Of a stretch of 12,828 nucleotides of DNA, positions 1 through 7,851 are shown one piece after another. The notes under the pieces are model-generated. The model had not been told where the DNA came from. It searched no databases and saw only the letters and a list, made by a program, of their open reading frames with translations. How positions within the stretch are numbered: the first letter of the stretch is position 1; each line of letters starts with the position of its first letter. A program made the position numbers and the translations under genes. Origin of the DNA: Candidatus Sumerlaeota bacterium (lineage in GTDB: Bacteria; Sumerlaeota; Sumerlaeia; JAFGJS01); assembly GCA_016928995.1 (NCBI GenBank), contig JAFGJS010000022.1, positions 1 through 12,828 of the forward strand, read 5' to 3'.

Positions 1-3000
1 ACGCACTGGATGCACTTCCGCGTGGTGGACGGCGCCAACGAGGCCCCCGATCAGTACTACGGCGATTTCTGGGGCATGTTCCTGGCGATGGAAGAATATG
101 ACAGGAATTTCCTGGAAGCGCATGGTCTTCCGGAAGGCAACATCTACAAATTATCCGGTCAAATCGAGGACGGTTTACTGCAAGCCCGCTATACGACGGC
201 GGATGGTGTGAAAGACGCCTCGGATTATGATAACATCCGCTTGAATTTTTATCTCTCCGCGCAGACGGAGGAATGGCTCAAGACATACTGCGATTTTGAC
301 GAATGGAACCGGTATCACGCCATCACTGACGCGATCAGACATTGGGACGTCTTTCCCCAGCCTTACTTGAGTTGGGAACCAAGCTGTCTGAAAAACCTGG
401 CGTGGTATTTCTATCCCACTGATTATTCAACTAATCCCTTGGGTCAATGCTGGTTCCTGCCGTATGATTTGGATTCCAGCTGGGGCCCGAAATTCAACTG
501 GGGCATGGATCAGGCCAAATATGCCATTTACCAGGCTTATAATCACGAGTCGATGCAATTGGAATACCGCAACACCTTGCGTGAAATGCGCGACTTGCTG
601 TTTAAGCAGGACGTGATCGATCCGATGATCGACGATTTCGCCGCGCTCATTGAAGACTTCGTCCCCGCCGATCGCGACTGCTGGCAAAACCATCCAGACA
701 CGCCGTATTATTCCGGTCCGCTCGAAGACAAAGTCGAGGATATGAAGAAGTTCGCCTGGGTCGGCGGAGTTTGGGCCGATATGGGCAGTAATGATAGTCC
801 CGATTTGATCAGTCCGAACGGCTATGTTCCTCCCGGCGGACAAGCGGCGTTTATCGACGGGCTCCTCGATGAGGGCGACGACGACATCAGCATCCCCACC
901 ACGCCGACGATCACATATACCGGCGAAGCGGGATATCCCAGCAACGACCTTTCATTCTCTTCGAGCGCCTTCAGTGATCCGCAAGGTGCCGGCACTTTCG
1001 CCGCCATGAAGTGGCGCATCGCGGAAATCACCGATCCGAGCTGTCCGGAATACGATCCGGATGATCCGGTCATGTACGAGATCGAGGAACTCTACAGCAG
1101 CGGCGAACTGACCACGTTCAGCGCCGCGTACACGTTCCCCGGCGGCATCGCGGTAACGGGCCACACCTATCGCGTACGCGTGCGGCATCAGGACGACACC
1201 GGCCGCTGGAGCCATTGGTCGGAGCCGATTGAATTCACCGCCGGCGATCCGAGCACCGCCGTCGATCTGGAAACCTACCTGCGCGTCAGCGAGGTGATGT
1301 ACGATCCGCCGGACGGCAGCGAATATGAATTCATCGAGCTGTATAACGCCAGCGCATCGACGACCATTGAGTTCAACGGCGAGACCTTCACGGCCGGCAT
1401 CGATTACACCATCCCGGCCGGGACGCAGATCGCTCCGCAAGGCTATTTGTTGCTCGTGCAGGATGAAAGCACGGATTTCAGCGATTTCAAAAACTATTAT
1501 GGCCTCGGCAGCGGCGTGGCGATCCTCGGCCCCTATGACGGCAGCCTGAGCAACGGCGGCGAGCGCGTGGAACTCAGCCGCACCGTGGACGGGGCGAAAC
1601 TGATCGCCTTTGAATACAGCGACAGCCGCGGCTGGTGGTTGCAGGCCGATGGCGCCGGCCACTCGCTGGTTCCGTTGAATATGGACACGCAGGTGACGAA
1701 CTCGCTCAATTACGGCCGCAACTGGCGACCCAGCACGTATATCAACGGCTCTCCGGGCGCTCAAGATCCTGCGGCGATCACGGACATCATCATCAACGAG
1801 GTCTCCCCGCATACCGACACCGGCTTGGCGGCGCCCGCGGACTCCGACGACTGGTTCGAGATCGTCAACATGACCGGCAGCGCGATCAGCTTGTCGGATT
1901 GGTACGTTTCCGACAGCGCGGACAGCCTCGACGACCTCAAGGCGTACCAGCTCTCCAGCGGCTATGCCAGCATTCCAGCGGGTGGACGGCTGGTTTTCAA
2001 TGAAAGCACTCATTTCCACGTTGGGTACGGCGATGACGGCTTCGGCCTCACGAAGAGCGGCGAGGAACTCTACCTGTCGTATCTGCCGGCCACAGGCTCG
2101 AGCCGCGTGGCGGACGTCGCGCGCTTCAAGGGCATCGAGAACGAAGGCGATCCCTCTTACACCACTTGGGGACGCACGCCGGACCTGGGCGATTGGTGGC
2201 AACTCACAACAACCTCCCAGGGTTCGTCCAATGATCCGCCGCGTGAGGACATCGTGATCAGCGAATTCATGTATCATCCGGTGGAAGATAATCTCGTCGG
2301 CGAATTCATCGAACTCTGGAATCCGACGGATGCAACCATCAATCTCTATCACGACACGGAAGGCCCCTGGCGGATCAATGGCGGCGTGGAGTACGATCTT
2401 CCGGCGGGGCTTTCGCTGGCTTCGCACGAGCGGTTGCTGCTGGTGGATTTCGTTGCCACCAACACGACGAGCATGGCGGCGTTTGAAACGCTGTATGGCT
2501 CAGTGAGCGGCAATATCTACGGTCCCTTCGACTCCGGCAACCTCTCCAACGAAGGCGAGCGTATTGCGTTAGAGCGTCCGCAACCGGAGGATGAACCCGG
2601 CGAGGGCATCTCCTGGGTGATCGTCGATGAAGTCATCTACTTCGATCAATCTCCCTGGACGCCGGACGCCGACGGCACGGGGAATTCGCTGATGCGCATG
2701 AACACCGACCTTCCCGGCAACGATTGGGACAACTGGGTCGCTGCAACGCCCACGCCAAACTCGTCATCGACGGAGCTCCTGGTTCTACTTTCATCCAGCG
2801 ATGTGGCATCCGGCGGAGCCACCAAGTTGACTTCCATCGCAATGACGGCGACCTTCAGCGAAGCCGTGAATGGATTTACATCGAGCGACATCGTCTTGAG
2901 CAACGCAACCATTGTTTCGGGCAGTTTCTCCGGCTCGGATGGCGATAGTGTCTATACTTTCACCGTGAGTCCAGCGTCAGTAGGCACAGTTTCGATTTAC

Positions 3001-3222
3001 ATCCCGGCGTCATCGGCGCAAACCGTTGCGGAAAGCGTGGATAACTCAATGTCGAATCTGTACACGTTCAGCTACTACATAATGGAACAAGATCCTGCGT
3101 CGCTCATCATTCCGTGGGTGTTGGGAGAACTCTATCTGACGCCCGAGCAACTTCTGGAAGTTGACATGAACCATGACGATCGGGTGGATGTCGCCGACCT
3201 TCGAGTTCATGTCGAGCCGTGA
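1..3222 (+). CDS. Secreted CotH / FN3-like / triple lamin-tail / Ig-like protein with dockerin-like C-terminus (5' partial)
   Basis: The frame is open from base 1 and starts upstream, so the ATG at 10 is probably internal; 1,070 residues from that ATG are visible. In order (residues from the ATG at 10): the C-terminal part of a CotH-type kinase-fold domain (about 1-260), with the YDLDSSWG motif typical of its metal-binding Asp; an FN3-like domain (about 297-415) with the GHTYRVRVRH and RWSHWSEP motifs; three lamin-tail domains (about 423-530, 591-700, 746-865), each opening with a SEVMY, NEVSP or SEFMY-like strand and an EFIELYN-like motif; a bacterial Ig-like domain (about 923-1035, FSEAVNGFTSSDI); and one dockerin-like loop (DMNHDDRVDVAD, from about 1052). 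CotH proteins are protein kinases in spores and fungi; this large secreted form has no known role. It probably acts outside the cell. The signal peptide and the start of the CotH domain lie outside the window. Domain calls are by motif recognition only. Confidence 0.85.
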   Translation, partial: THWMHFRVVDGANEAPDQYYGDFWGMFLAMEEYDRNFLEAHGLPEGNIYKLSGQIEDGLLQARYTTADGVKDASDYDNIRLNFYLSAQTEEWLKTYCDFDEWNRYHAITDAIRHWDVFPQPYLSWEPSCLKNLAWYFYPTDYSTNPLGQCWFLPYDLDSSWGPKFNWGMDQAKYAIYQAYNHESMQLEYRNTLREMRDLLFKQDVIDPMIDDFAALIEDFVPADRDCWQNHPDTPYYSGPLEDKVEDMKKFAWVGGVWADMGSNDSPDLISPNGYVPPGGQAAFIDGLLDEGDDDISIPTTPTITYTGEAGYPSNDLSFSSSAFSDPQGAGTFAAMKWRIAEITDPSCPEYDPDDPVMYEIEELYSSGELTTFSAAYTFPGGIAVTGHTYRVRVRHQDDTGRWSHWSEPIEFTAGDPSTAVDLETYLRVSEVMYDPPDGSEYEFIELYNASASTTIEFNGETFTAGIDYTIPAGTQIAPQGYLLLVQDESTDFSDFKNYYGLGSGVAILGPYDGSLSNGGERVELSRTVDGAKLIAFEYSDSRGWWLQADGAGHSLVPLNMDTQVTNSLNYGRNWRPSTYINGSPGAQDPAAITDIIINEVSPHTDTGLAAPADSDDWFEIVNMTGSAISLSDWYVSDSADSLDDLKAYQLSSGYASIPAGGRLVFNESTHFHVGYGDDGFGLTKSGEELYLSYLPATGSSRVADVARFKGIENEGDPSYTTWGRTPDLGDWWQLTTTSQGSSNDPPREDIVISEFMYHPVEDNLVGEFIELWNPTDATINLYHDTEGPWRINGGVEYDLPAGLSLASHERLLLVDFVATNTTSMAAFETLYGSVSGNIYGPFDSGNLSNEGERIALERPQPEDEPGEGISWVIVDEVIYFDQSPWTPDADGTGNSLMRMNTDLPGNDWDNWVAATPTPNSSSTELLVLLSSSDVASGGATKLTSIAMTATFSEAVNGFTSSDIVLSNATIVSGSFSGSDGDSVYTFTVSPASVGTVSIYIPASSAQTVAESVDNSMSNLYTFSYYIMEQDPASLIIPWVLGELYLTPEQLLEVDMNHDDRVDVADLRVHVEP

Positions 3223-3251
3223 CATAAAATGCAATGCCATTGACATGGAAT

Positions 3252-3294
3252 GCCGCCGCTTCTATCTTGTTTTTCGGATGAAGCGGCGGCTTTT
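3252..3294 (+). terminator. Rho-independent terminator after the CotH/lamin-tail gene
   Basis: A perfect 10-bp stem (GCCGCCGCTT at 3252-3261 pairing with AAGCGGCGGC at 3281-3290) encloses a 19-nt loop and is followed directly by TTTT. It lies 30 bp after the stop codon at 3220-3222 and separates this gene from the lipoprotein gene downstream. The loop is longer than usual and the T run is short, but the GC-rich stem is strong. Confidence 0.8.
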
Positions 3295-3380
3295 GCGTTA
3301 AATGGAATCAATTCAATCTAATATCGCTCAGTTTATTTTGGCGCGGGTTTTGCACTGTCATGGATCAAATCCATACTCAC

Positions 3381-3384
3381 GGAG
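3381..3384 (+). promoter_or_regulatory. Ribosome binding site that decides the lipoprotein start
   Basis: GGAG sits 8 nt before the ATG at 3393. The earlier in-frame ATG at 3360 is preceded by a T-rich stretch with no Shine-Dalgarno-like sequence. The start at 3393 is therefore preferred, and it also gives a more normal signal peptide length. Confidence 0.6.
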
Positions 3385-3392
3385 CCACGATC

Positions 3393-5654
3393 ATGAACGT
3401 ATCACCAGATGAAATGTCGTACAACGCCACACGGCGTCAGGCTTGGCGGCCCATCGCAGCGTGCCTGCTGCTGGGCGTCATGCTCGCCGCGTTGAGCGGT
3501 TGCTCGCGCATTTACATGGAAACTTCGCCCTTTGGCGAAAAGCAGGAATATCGCGTGGATACGCGCAAAACGGCGAATCGCGTGAACGGCTGGCCGCTTT
3601 TTTATCAGCGCGCGGAGAACGTCAGCGTCCTCTGGCCGCTGTACCAGCAGGACGACAAAGGCTTCGCGCTGTATCCGCTGTTCGAGTACGCCGCCGATCC
3701 GCCCACCTATGACGCCGCGCTCTACCTGATCCACCATCAGAATAATAATGGCAAAGTGCATAACCGCGTGCTGCCGTTCTGGTGGTACACGGGCGACGAG
3801 GAAAAGAGCATGTGGAATTTCATGCTGCTCGCCAGCGGTGAGCGTAAAGGTCCATACCGAAACCATCGTGTTTTTCCGATCTATAACTATGAAGAGAACA
3901 AAGAAGGCTTCGGATTGACTTATGTCTTGCTGGGGTGGTGCGATTTCAAGGAGCAATCGCTGGAGCATGGATTTGCTCCGTTATACTATTACAAATCATC
4001 GCCGGACGACTGGGGTTTCTTTACAATGATCGCTGGAGCTGGAGGTAAGGGCCAGGACGAAACTTTTAACTATTGCTTGCCCTTATGGTTTTATCTGCAC
4101 GACAAGGAAGGGGTCTGCTTGTTCTCCTGGCCTTATACGCAAGTGCAAGGCGACGGTTTTGTCTTGCGGTCGGCCTTCTTTCCGCTGACGTTTTACTGGA
4201 AGGACGAAGTGTGCAAGGGCCACGCTGTCGCGCCGCTCTACTTCTACGAGCGCGACCTGGACGACAAGGACGTCCGCTTCATCTCGCCGCTGTTCGCCCG
4301 CTACGAAGACGATGGCTTCCACGCGCAGTGTTATCTCGGACCGCTCTATTATGAGCAGCGCGAAGGCGAGCGCTACTATCAATCCGTCGCGTTTCCCTTG
4401 TTCCATCGTTGGGGCGACGGCGATGAGCGCACGCTGCTCGCGCCGCCGTTGATCTATCGCCGCGTGAATGAAACCGCGAAAGAATCGCTCACCATCACTC
4501 CGCTCTGTTTCGCCAAGCGCGACGGCGAGGATCTGAACGTGATCGGTCCCGTAGGCGGCATGAAACGCTCGAAAAACGACGGCAATTACAATAACCTGCT
4601 CGGACTGCTATATCATCATTGGTGGGACGACGATGATTATTTTGCCTTCCTCACGCCGCTGGCCGGATGCGGCCGCTCGCAGTGGAAGGATCACAAGGAG
4701 AATTACAGTTGGATTTTTCCGCTGTTTTTCAGTTCGCGCACCATGCAGCAAGATGCAGTGAGGTCGCGCACGCTGCTCACGCCGCTGTATTCCCGCACAA
4801 AATCCAAGGATTACTTCGACTGGAATCTGGGGATCATCCTCGCTGGCGGCACAAAAGCGCCGCTCTACAAGTCTTATCGTTCGCTGCTGAGTTTGATCGA
4901 ATACACCAGGAAACAAGACGGCGATTGGTCGTTCCATGCGATCCCGTTCATTGGCATGGATCAAAACGGCTTCACCACGCTCCTTTCATCGCTCCACAGC
5001 AACATTCCGGATCAGGAAGAGTTAGAAGCGGATTTGCTCTCAGCCCGTGGATTGGCAACCAAAATCCCGGATGACGGTCGAGTTATGCAAACCGCGAATA
5101 CTATTGAAGACTTTACGATTTTTTCAAACGAAGGCGCTGGATATCTCTGTTATTATAAGAACTGGCGCGCATTGCTGCTGGCTTCCGGTGAAACGACGCA
5201 TCGTTACACCGTGCATACATCCGACACGCTGGAACAGGCGCTCGATTCGCTCGAAGTTGAAAAAGAGTTCAAAATCTGGCCGATCCACAAGCACGAGTCG
5301 AACTCGAACTACGCGAAAACCCGCACGCTGTTCGGATTGCTCTGGCGCTCGGACATCTGGCGCGAAACGGTCGATGGCGAGTCAATGGTTCACGCCGACC
5401 GGCGGTTTTTATGGAAGTTCTATGACGAAGAGCAACGCGGCGATGTGCGGTCGGCGGACATCTTTCCCTTCATCACGCTCGATCGCGACGCCAGCCGCGA
5501 ATACCGGCAGTTCTCCTTCCTCGGTCCGGTGCTGCGACGCACGCGCCAGGCGGAGAAAATACAATGGCGAATCCTGGGGCTGAAGATCGGTCCGGAAATC
5601 GAATTGATCGAAGAAACCGCGGATTATCCAAAGCGAAAAGCTGGCGAGATTTAG
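3393..5654 (+). CDS. Large lipoprotein with ~18 'Pro-Leu-aromatic' repeats, unknown family
   Basis: I do not recognise a named family. With the start at 3393 the protein has 753 residues; the ATG at 3360 would add 11 more but lacks a ribosome site. The N-terminus has positive charges (RRQAWR), a hydrophobic stretch and a lipobox LSGC with the modified Cys at about residue 37, so it should be a signal peptidase II lipoprotein. Ser follows the Cys, which by the E. coli rule favours the outer membrane. Through about residues 45-510 a short motif recurs every 20-45 residues: a small or hydrophobic residue, then P-L/F/I-aromatic, then charged turns rich in D, E, G and K (for example WPLYQQ, YPLFEY, APLYYY, LPLWFY, APLYFY, GPLYYE, FPLFHR). 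This suggests a repetitive beta structure, either a barrel or a propeller. The last 240 residues have fewer motifs. The gene is alone between a terminator and a palindromic repeat, so context gives no function. Confidence 0.8.
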   Translation: MNVSPDEMSYNATRRQAWRPIAACLLLGVMLAALSGCSRIYMETSPFGEKQEYRVDTRKTANRVNGWPLFYQRAENVSVLWPLYQQDDKGFALYPLFEYAADPPTYDAALYLIHHQNNNGKVHNRVLPFWWYTGDEEKSMWNFMLLASGERKGPYRNHRVFPIYNYEENKEGFGLTYVLLGWCDFKEQSLEHGFAPLYYYKSSPDDWGFFTMIAGAGGKGQDETFNYCLPLWFYLHDKEGVCLFSWPYTQVQGDGFVLRSAFFPLTFYWKDEVCKGHAVAPLYFYERDLDDKDVRFISPLFARYEDDGFHAQCYLGPLYYEQREGERYYQSVAFPLFHRWGDGDERTLLAPPLIYRRVNETAKESLTITPLCFAKRDGEDLNVIGPVGGMKRSKNDGNYNNLLGLLYHHWWDDDDYFAFLTPLAGCGRSQWKDHKENYSWIFPLFFSSRTMQQDAVRSRTLLTPLYSRTKSKDYFDWNLGIILAGGTKAPLYKSYRSLLSLIEYTRKQDGDWSFHAIPFIGMDQNGFTTLLSSLHSNIPDQEELEADLLSARGLATKIPDDGRVMQTANTIEDFTIFSNEGAGYLCYYKNWRALLLASGETTHRYTVHTSDTLEQALDSLEVEKEFKIWPIHKHESNSNYAKTRTLFGLLWRSDIWRETVDGESMVHADRRFLWKFYDEEQRGDVRSADIFPFITLDRDASREYRQFSFLGPVLRRTRQAEKIQWRILGLKIGPEIELIEETADYPKRKAGEI

Positions 5655-5694
5655 GATTCGTTTGGTATATTGGTGTTGCGCATTTGCGGTTATA

Positions 5695-5795
5695 TGGAGT
5701 GCGGCGGCATGACGCCGCTTTGGGTGGCGCGACGTATCGCGCCATGAAACTATGAGGACACGACGAATAAAGCGGCGACGCGTCGCCGCACTCCA
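5695..5795. repeat. 101-bp palindromic repeat element with 12-bp terminal inverted repeats
   Basis: Perfect 12-bp ends, TGGAGTGCGGCG (5695-5706) and CGCCGCACTCCA (5784-5795), enclose three smaller hairpins. These are GCGGCG/CGCCGC (5701-5718), TGGCGCGA-CGTA-TCGCGCCA (5725-5744), and the perfect palindrome GCGGCGACGCGTCGCCGC (5772-5789). The element fills most of the 184-bp gap between two convergent genes and contains no credible ORF. From memory, GGAGTGCGGCG-type repeats that give spurious peptides such as 'ECGDASPL' are dispersed in genomes of Verrucomicrobia and relatives. That suggests a REP/MITE-like family, which is an inference. It could also act as a transcription barrier for both flanking genes, though no T run follows the hairpins. 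Confidence 0.8.
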
Positions 5796-5838
5796 AAATT
5801 AGCGCGTAATGCGTAACATCAGTCACTAAAATGCAACT

Positions 5839-7077
5839 TCATCGCTCGATGCTGAGTTTCATCTCGAGCGGCACAAGGCCGATGCTGGATTCGGCGCCCA
5901 GCACCTCGAAAGCGGCGCAATCCACGCGGTAATCGTAGAAATGACTCTCCGCGCTGTGCACGGCGAGCGAAAGTTGGCAAGTCCCCCGGCCGATGTGCAG
6001 CGCGGGAAATTCAAAGGCGACTTCAGCCGTGGAACCGGCGGCGAAGTCGCCCGTTTTTTGCTTTAGTAGATGCGTGTTCGTGCCGTAAATCTCTACGCCG
6101 AAGCGGTTGCGCAGCATCACGCCGAACACTGGATCGCGCAGGTCCTGCTTGAACGCGACGCGCATCCGCACACGAGCCGGCTCGCCGCTGATCAGGCGAT
6201 CTGTGATCCGCCCTTCGGCGTTCTCAATAGCAAAATTCTCGATGCGCGCCTCGAAAGTGCCATAGCGCCGCTCGGTCAAGCCGTCTTCCACCGCGCCGAT
6301 GTCGTGAAACTCCATCGTATCGTCATCGCCCGTCGTGGCCAGTCGCTCGGCGACCATCACCTCGTACTGCTGCACGATCTCCTTGGGCGAGCCATGCTGG
6401 ATCAGTGTGCCGCGCTCCATCAGCAGCGCTTCGTCGCAGATCCCGCGCACGGTGTTCGTATCGTGCGATACGAAAAAAATCGTCACGCCCTTCTCCTGCA
6501 AACGGCGAATGCGCTGCAGGCAGCGCTGGCTGAAGATCGCGTCGCCCACGGAAAGCGCCTCATCAATCAGCAGGATGTCCGGCTCCACGTTGATCGCAAT
6601 GCTGAACGCCAGCCGCGCGAACATTCCCGACGAATAGGTCTTCACCGGCATGTTGATGAACTGGCCCAGTTCCGAAAACTGCACGATGTTCTGGAAGATT
6701 TCGTCGAGCCGCTCCGGTTCAATGCCCAGGATCGCCGCGTTGATCCGCGCGTTCTCCGCGCCGGTGAACTCCGGATGAAAGCCCATGCCGAGTTCGATGA
6801 TCGAGGAGACCTTGCCGCGCACCTCAAGCCGGCCGCTGGTGGGGTGGATGATGCCCGCGAGGATCTTGAGTAGAGTCGATTTTCCCGCGCCGTTCTGGCC
6901 GACGACGCCGACCGTCGTGCCGCGGGAAATGCTGAGGCTGACATCGCTCAGCGCGGTGAATTCCCGGTGATAGCGCCGCCGGTTCAGCGACAGCACTTCC
7001 TTCAACCGCGCCGCGGGCGAATCGTACACCTTATAGCGCTTCACCAAGTCTTCGGCGATGATGACATGGTCGCTCAT
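5839..7077 (-). CDS. Wzt/TagH-type polysaccharide export ABC ATPase with C-terminal Wzt-like domain
   Basis: This is a 412-residue ATPase subunit of an ABC-2 exporter for surface polysaccharide (O-antigen or teichoic-acid type) at the inner membrane. Residues 1-245 are the nucleotide-binding domain: Walker A GQNGAGKST (60-68), ABC signature YSSGM (148-152), Walker B ILLIDE (168-173), D-loop SVGD (176-179) and switch His 205. The segment GKVSSIIELGMGFHPEFTG (88-106) is characteristic of the Wzt/TagH/RfbB subgroup. Residues about 270-405 form a beta-rich C-terminal domain with FGVEIYGTNT (326-335), as in Wzt proteins whose C-terminal domain recognises the end of the O-polysaccharide. The Wzm-type permease that normally sits directly upstream is absent; a toxin-antitoxin pair lies there instead, 157 bp away. 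No clear Shine-Dalgarno sequence precedes the ATG at 7077. The specific substrate cannot be read from the sequence. Confidence 0.93.
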   Translation of the reverse strand: MSDHVIIAEDLVKRYKVYDSPAARLKEVLSLNRRRYHREFTALSDVSLSISRGTTVGVVGQNGAGKSTLLKILAGIIHPTSGRLEVRGKVSSIIELGMGFHPEFTGAENARINAAILGIEPERLDEIFQNIVQFSELGQFINMPVKTYSSGMFARLAFSIAINVEPDILLIDEALSVGDAIFSQRCLQRIRRLQEKGVTIFFVSHDTNTVRGICDEALLMERGTLIQHGSPKEIVQQYEVMVAERLATTGDDDTMEFHDIGAVEDGLTERRYGTFEARIENFAIENAEGRITDRLISGEPARVRMRVAFKQDLRDPVFGVMLRNRFGVEIYGTNTHLLKQKTGDFAAGSTAEVAFEFPALHIGRGTCQLSLAVHSAESHFYDYRVDCAAFEVLGAESSIGLVPLEMKLSIER

Positions 7078-7106
7078 GGCACATCAGTTTCAATGGAATG
7101 GAGATC

Positions 7107-7133
7107 GTTATCGTTGTTCGGAAAATGTGACAA
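7107..7133 (-). promoter_or_regulatory. Possible promoter of the Wzt-like ATPase gene
   Basis: On the minus strand, TTGTCA (7133-7128) and GATAAC (7112-7107) resemble -35 and -10 boxes. The spacing is a short 15 bp. They lie about 30 bp before the start at 7077. The 157-bp gap from the toxin gene makes an own promoter plausible, but the match is weak. Confidence 0.25.
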
Positions 7134-7234
7134 TCGGATCGCGCGATAGCAACAGAAAACATGCTTCATCTGTGTGTCATCTTGCAGCGGTTATTGCGCA
7201 GAACGAGATAATAAAAGAATGATCGATATACGGG

Positions 7235-7564
7235 TTAATCCGGCTCAAGCAGGCGCCGCTCCAGGAAGGCTTGCATGTCGCGCCGTCCATCGGCGATCAG
7301 CATCACGTACACATTCCGGCCGGAAACCTTATAGATGATGCGATAAGGTTTGAAGAAAACCTGGCGGTATTCCCGAATCCCCAATGCCGCCAATTCCCTG
7401 GGATGCGATCCACGTTCGGGAGAACCTGCCAGCGACTGAAAGGCTTTTTCAATTTTGGCGAGAATCGTGTCCGCCTTGCGCGGGGAATCGTGAAGATCGA
7501 TGTATTCGTGGATTTCCGCGAGGTCGCGCGCCGCCGATTCCGTCAGGAGCACCGTGTACGGCAT
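7235..7564 (-). CDS. RelE/ParE-family toxin
   Basis: The 109-residue protein has the usual length and pattern of the RelE/ParE superfamily. It has an N-terminal helical hairpin (SAARDLAEIHEYIDLHD), a central SPERGSHPRELAALG segment, then the beta-sheet core YRQVFFKPYRIIYKV and the C-terminal VMLIADGRRDMQAFLERRLL. RelE members cleave mRNA on the ribosome and ParE members poison gyrase. The YRIIY and GRRD motifs look more like ParE, but I cannot assign the target from sequence alone. The start ATG (7564-7562) overlaps the antitoxin stop by one base (TGATG), and AAGGAG lies 9 nt upstream inside the antitoxin gene, so the two are translationally coupled. All conserved segments are present and the frame is intact, so the toxin is probably functional. 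Confidence 0.92.
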   Translation of the reverse strand: MPYTVLLTESAARDLAEIHEYIDLHDSPRKADTILAKIEKAFQSLAGSPERGSHPRELAALGIREYRQVFFKPYRIIYKVSGRNVYVMLIADGRRDMQAFLERRLLEPD

Positions 7565-7839
7565 CAGCGCGCGCTCCTTTTCTTGCGCAGTTTTTCAATC
7601 ACTTCAGCGGCGGGCCGGGTTTTGCCTTGTTCAATCTGACGATTGCCCAGAGCCAGAATTTTAAGCAAGGCCATCGTTTCCTGAGTTTGCTCATAACTTT
7701 CAATGCTTTGGACTGCCAGTTTTGCCTCGCCGTTTTGCGTAATAATCAACGCCTCTCCCTGGTCGCCGAGGGAGCGCGCCACATCCGCGGCATGGGCTTT
7801 CAGGTAACTGATGGGCTTGATCTGATTGGAATACTTCAT
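7564..7839 (-). CDS. Phd/YefM-family antitoxin
   Basis: The 91-residue protein matches the Phd/YefM antitoxin layout. The N-terminal DNA-binding and dimerisation part has the ISYLKAHAADVARSL helix and the strand-turn-strand ALIITQNGEAKLAVQSIESYEQ, a very typical Phd motif. It is followed by a charged C-terminal helix (about residues 55-91, ending EKLRKKRSAR) that would wrap the toxin. It is the first gene of a two-gene operon with the toxin and overlaps its start by one base. AGGAAG (7850-7845 on the minus strand) lies 5 nt before the ATG and supports this start. Such antitoxins, alone or with toxin, repress their own operon; two inverted repeats just upstream are candidate operators. Confidence 0.92.
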   Translation of the reverse strand: MKYSNQIKPISYLKAHAADVARSLGDQGEALIITQNGEAKLAVQSIESYEQTQETMALLKILALGNRQIEQGKTRPAAEVIEKLRKKRSAR

Positions 7840-7851
7840 GTCATCTTCCTT

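Noticed and set aside
952-2427. 491-codon open frame on the minus strand
   Set aside because: It lies opposite the lamin-tail domains, whose protein is clearly real. The translation is an Ala/Arg/Ile-rich shadow without motifs.
3350-3377. TTGCAC-N16-CATACT as a promoter for the lipoprotein gene
   Set aside because: Both boxes match poorly, and transcription would start only a few bases before the chosen ATG, leaving almost no leader for the GGAG site.
6070-6873. 267-codon open frame on the plus strand
   Set aside because: It is antisense to the ABC ATPase gene, and the His/Arg/Ala-rich translation has no domain pattern.
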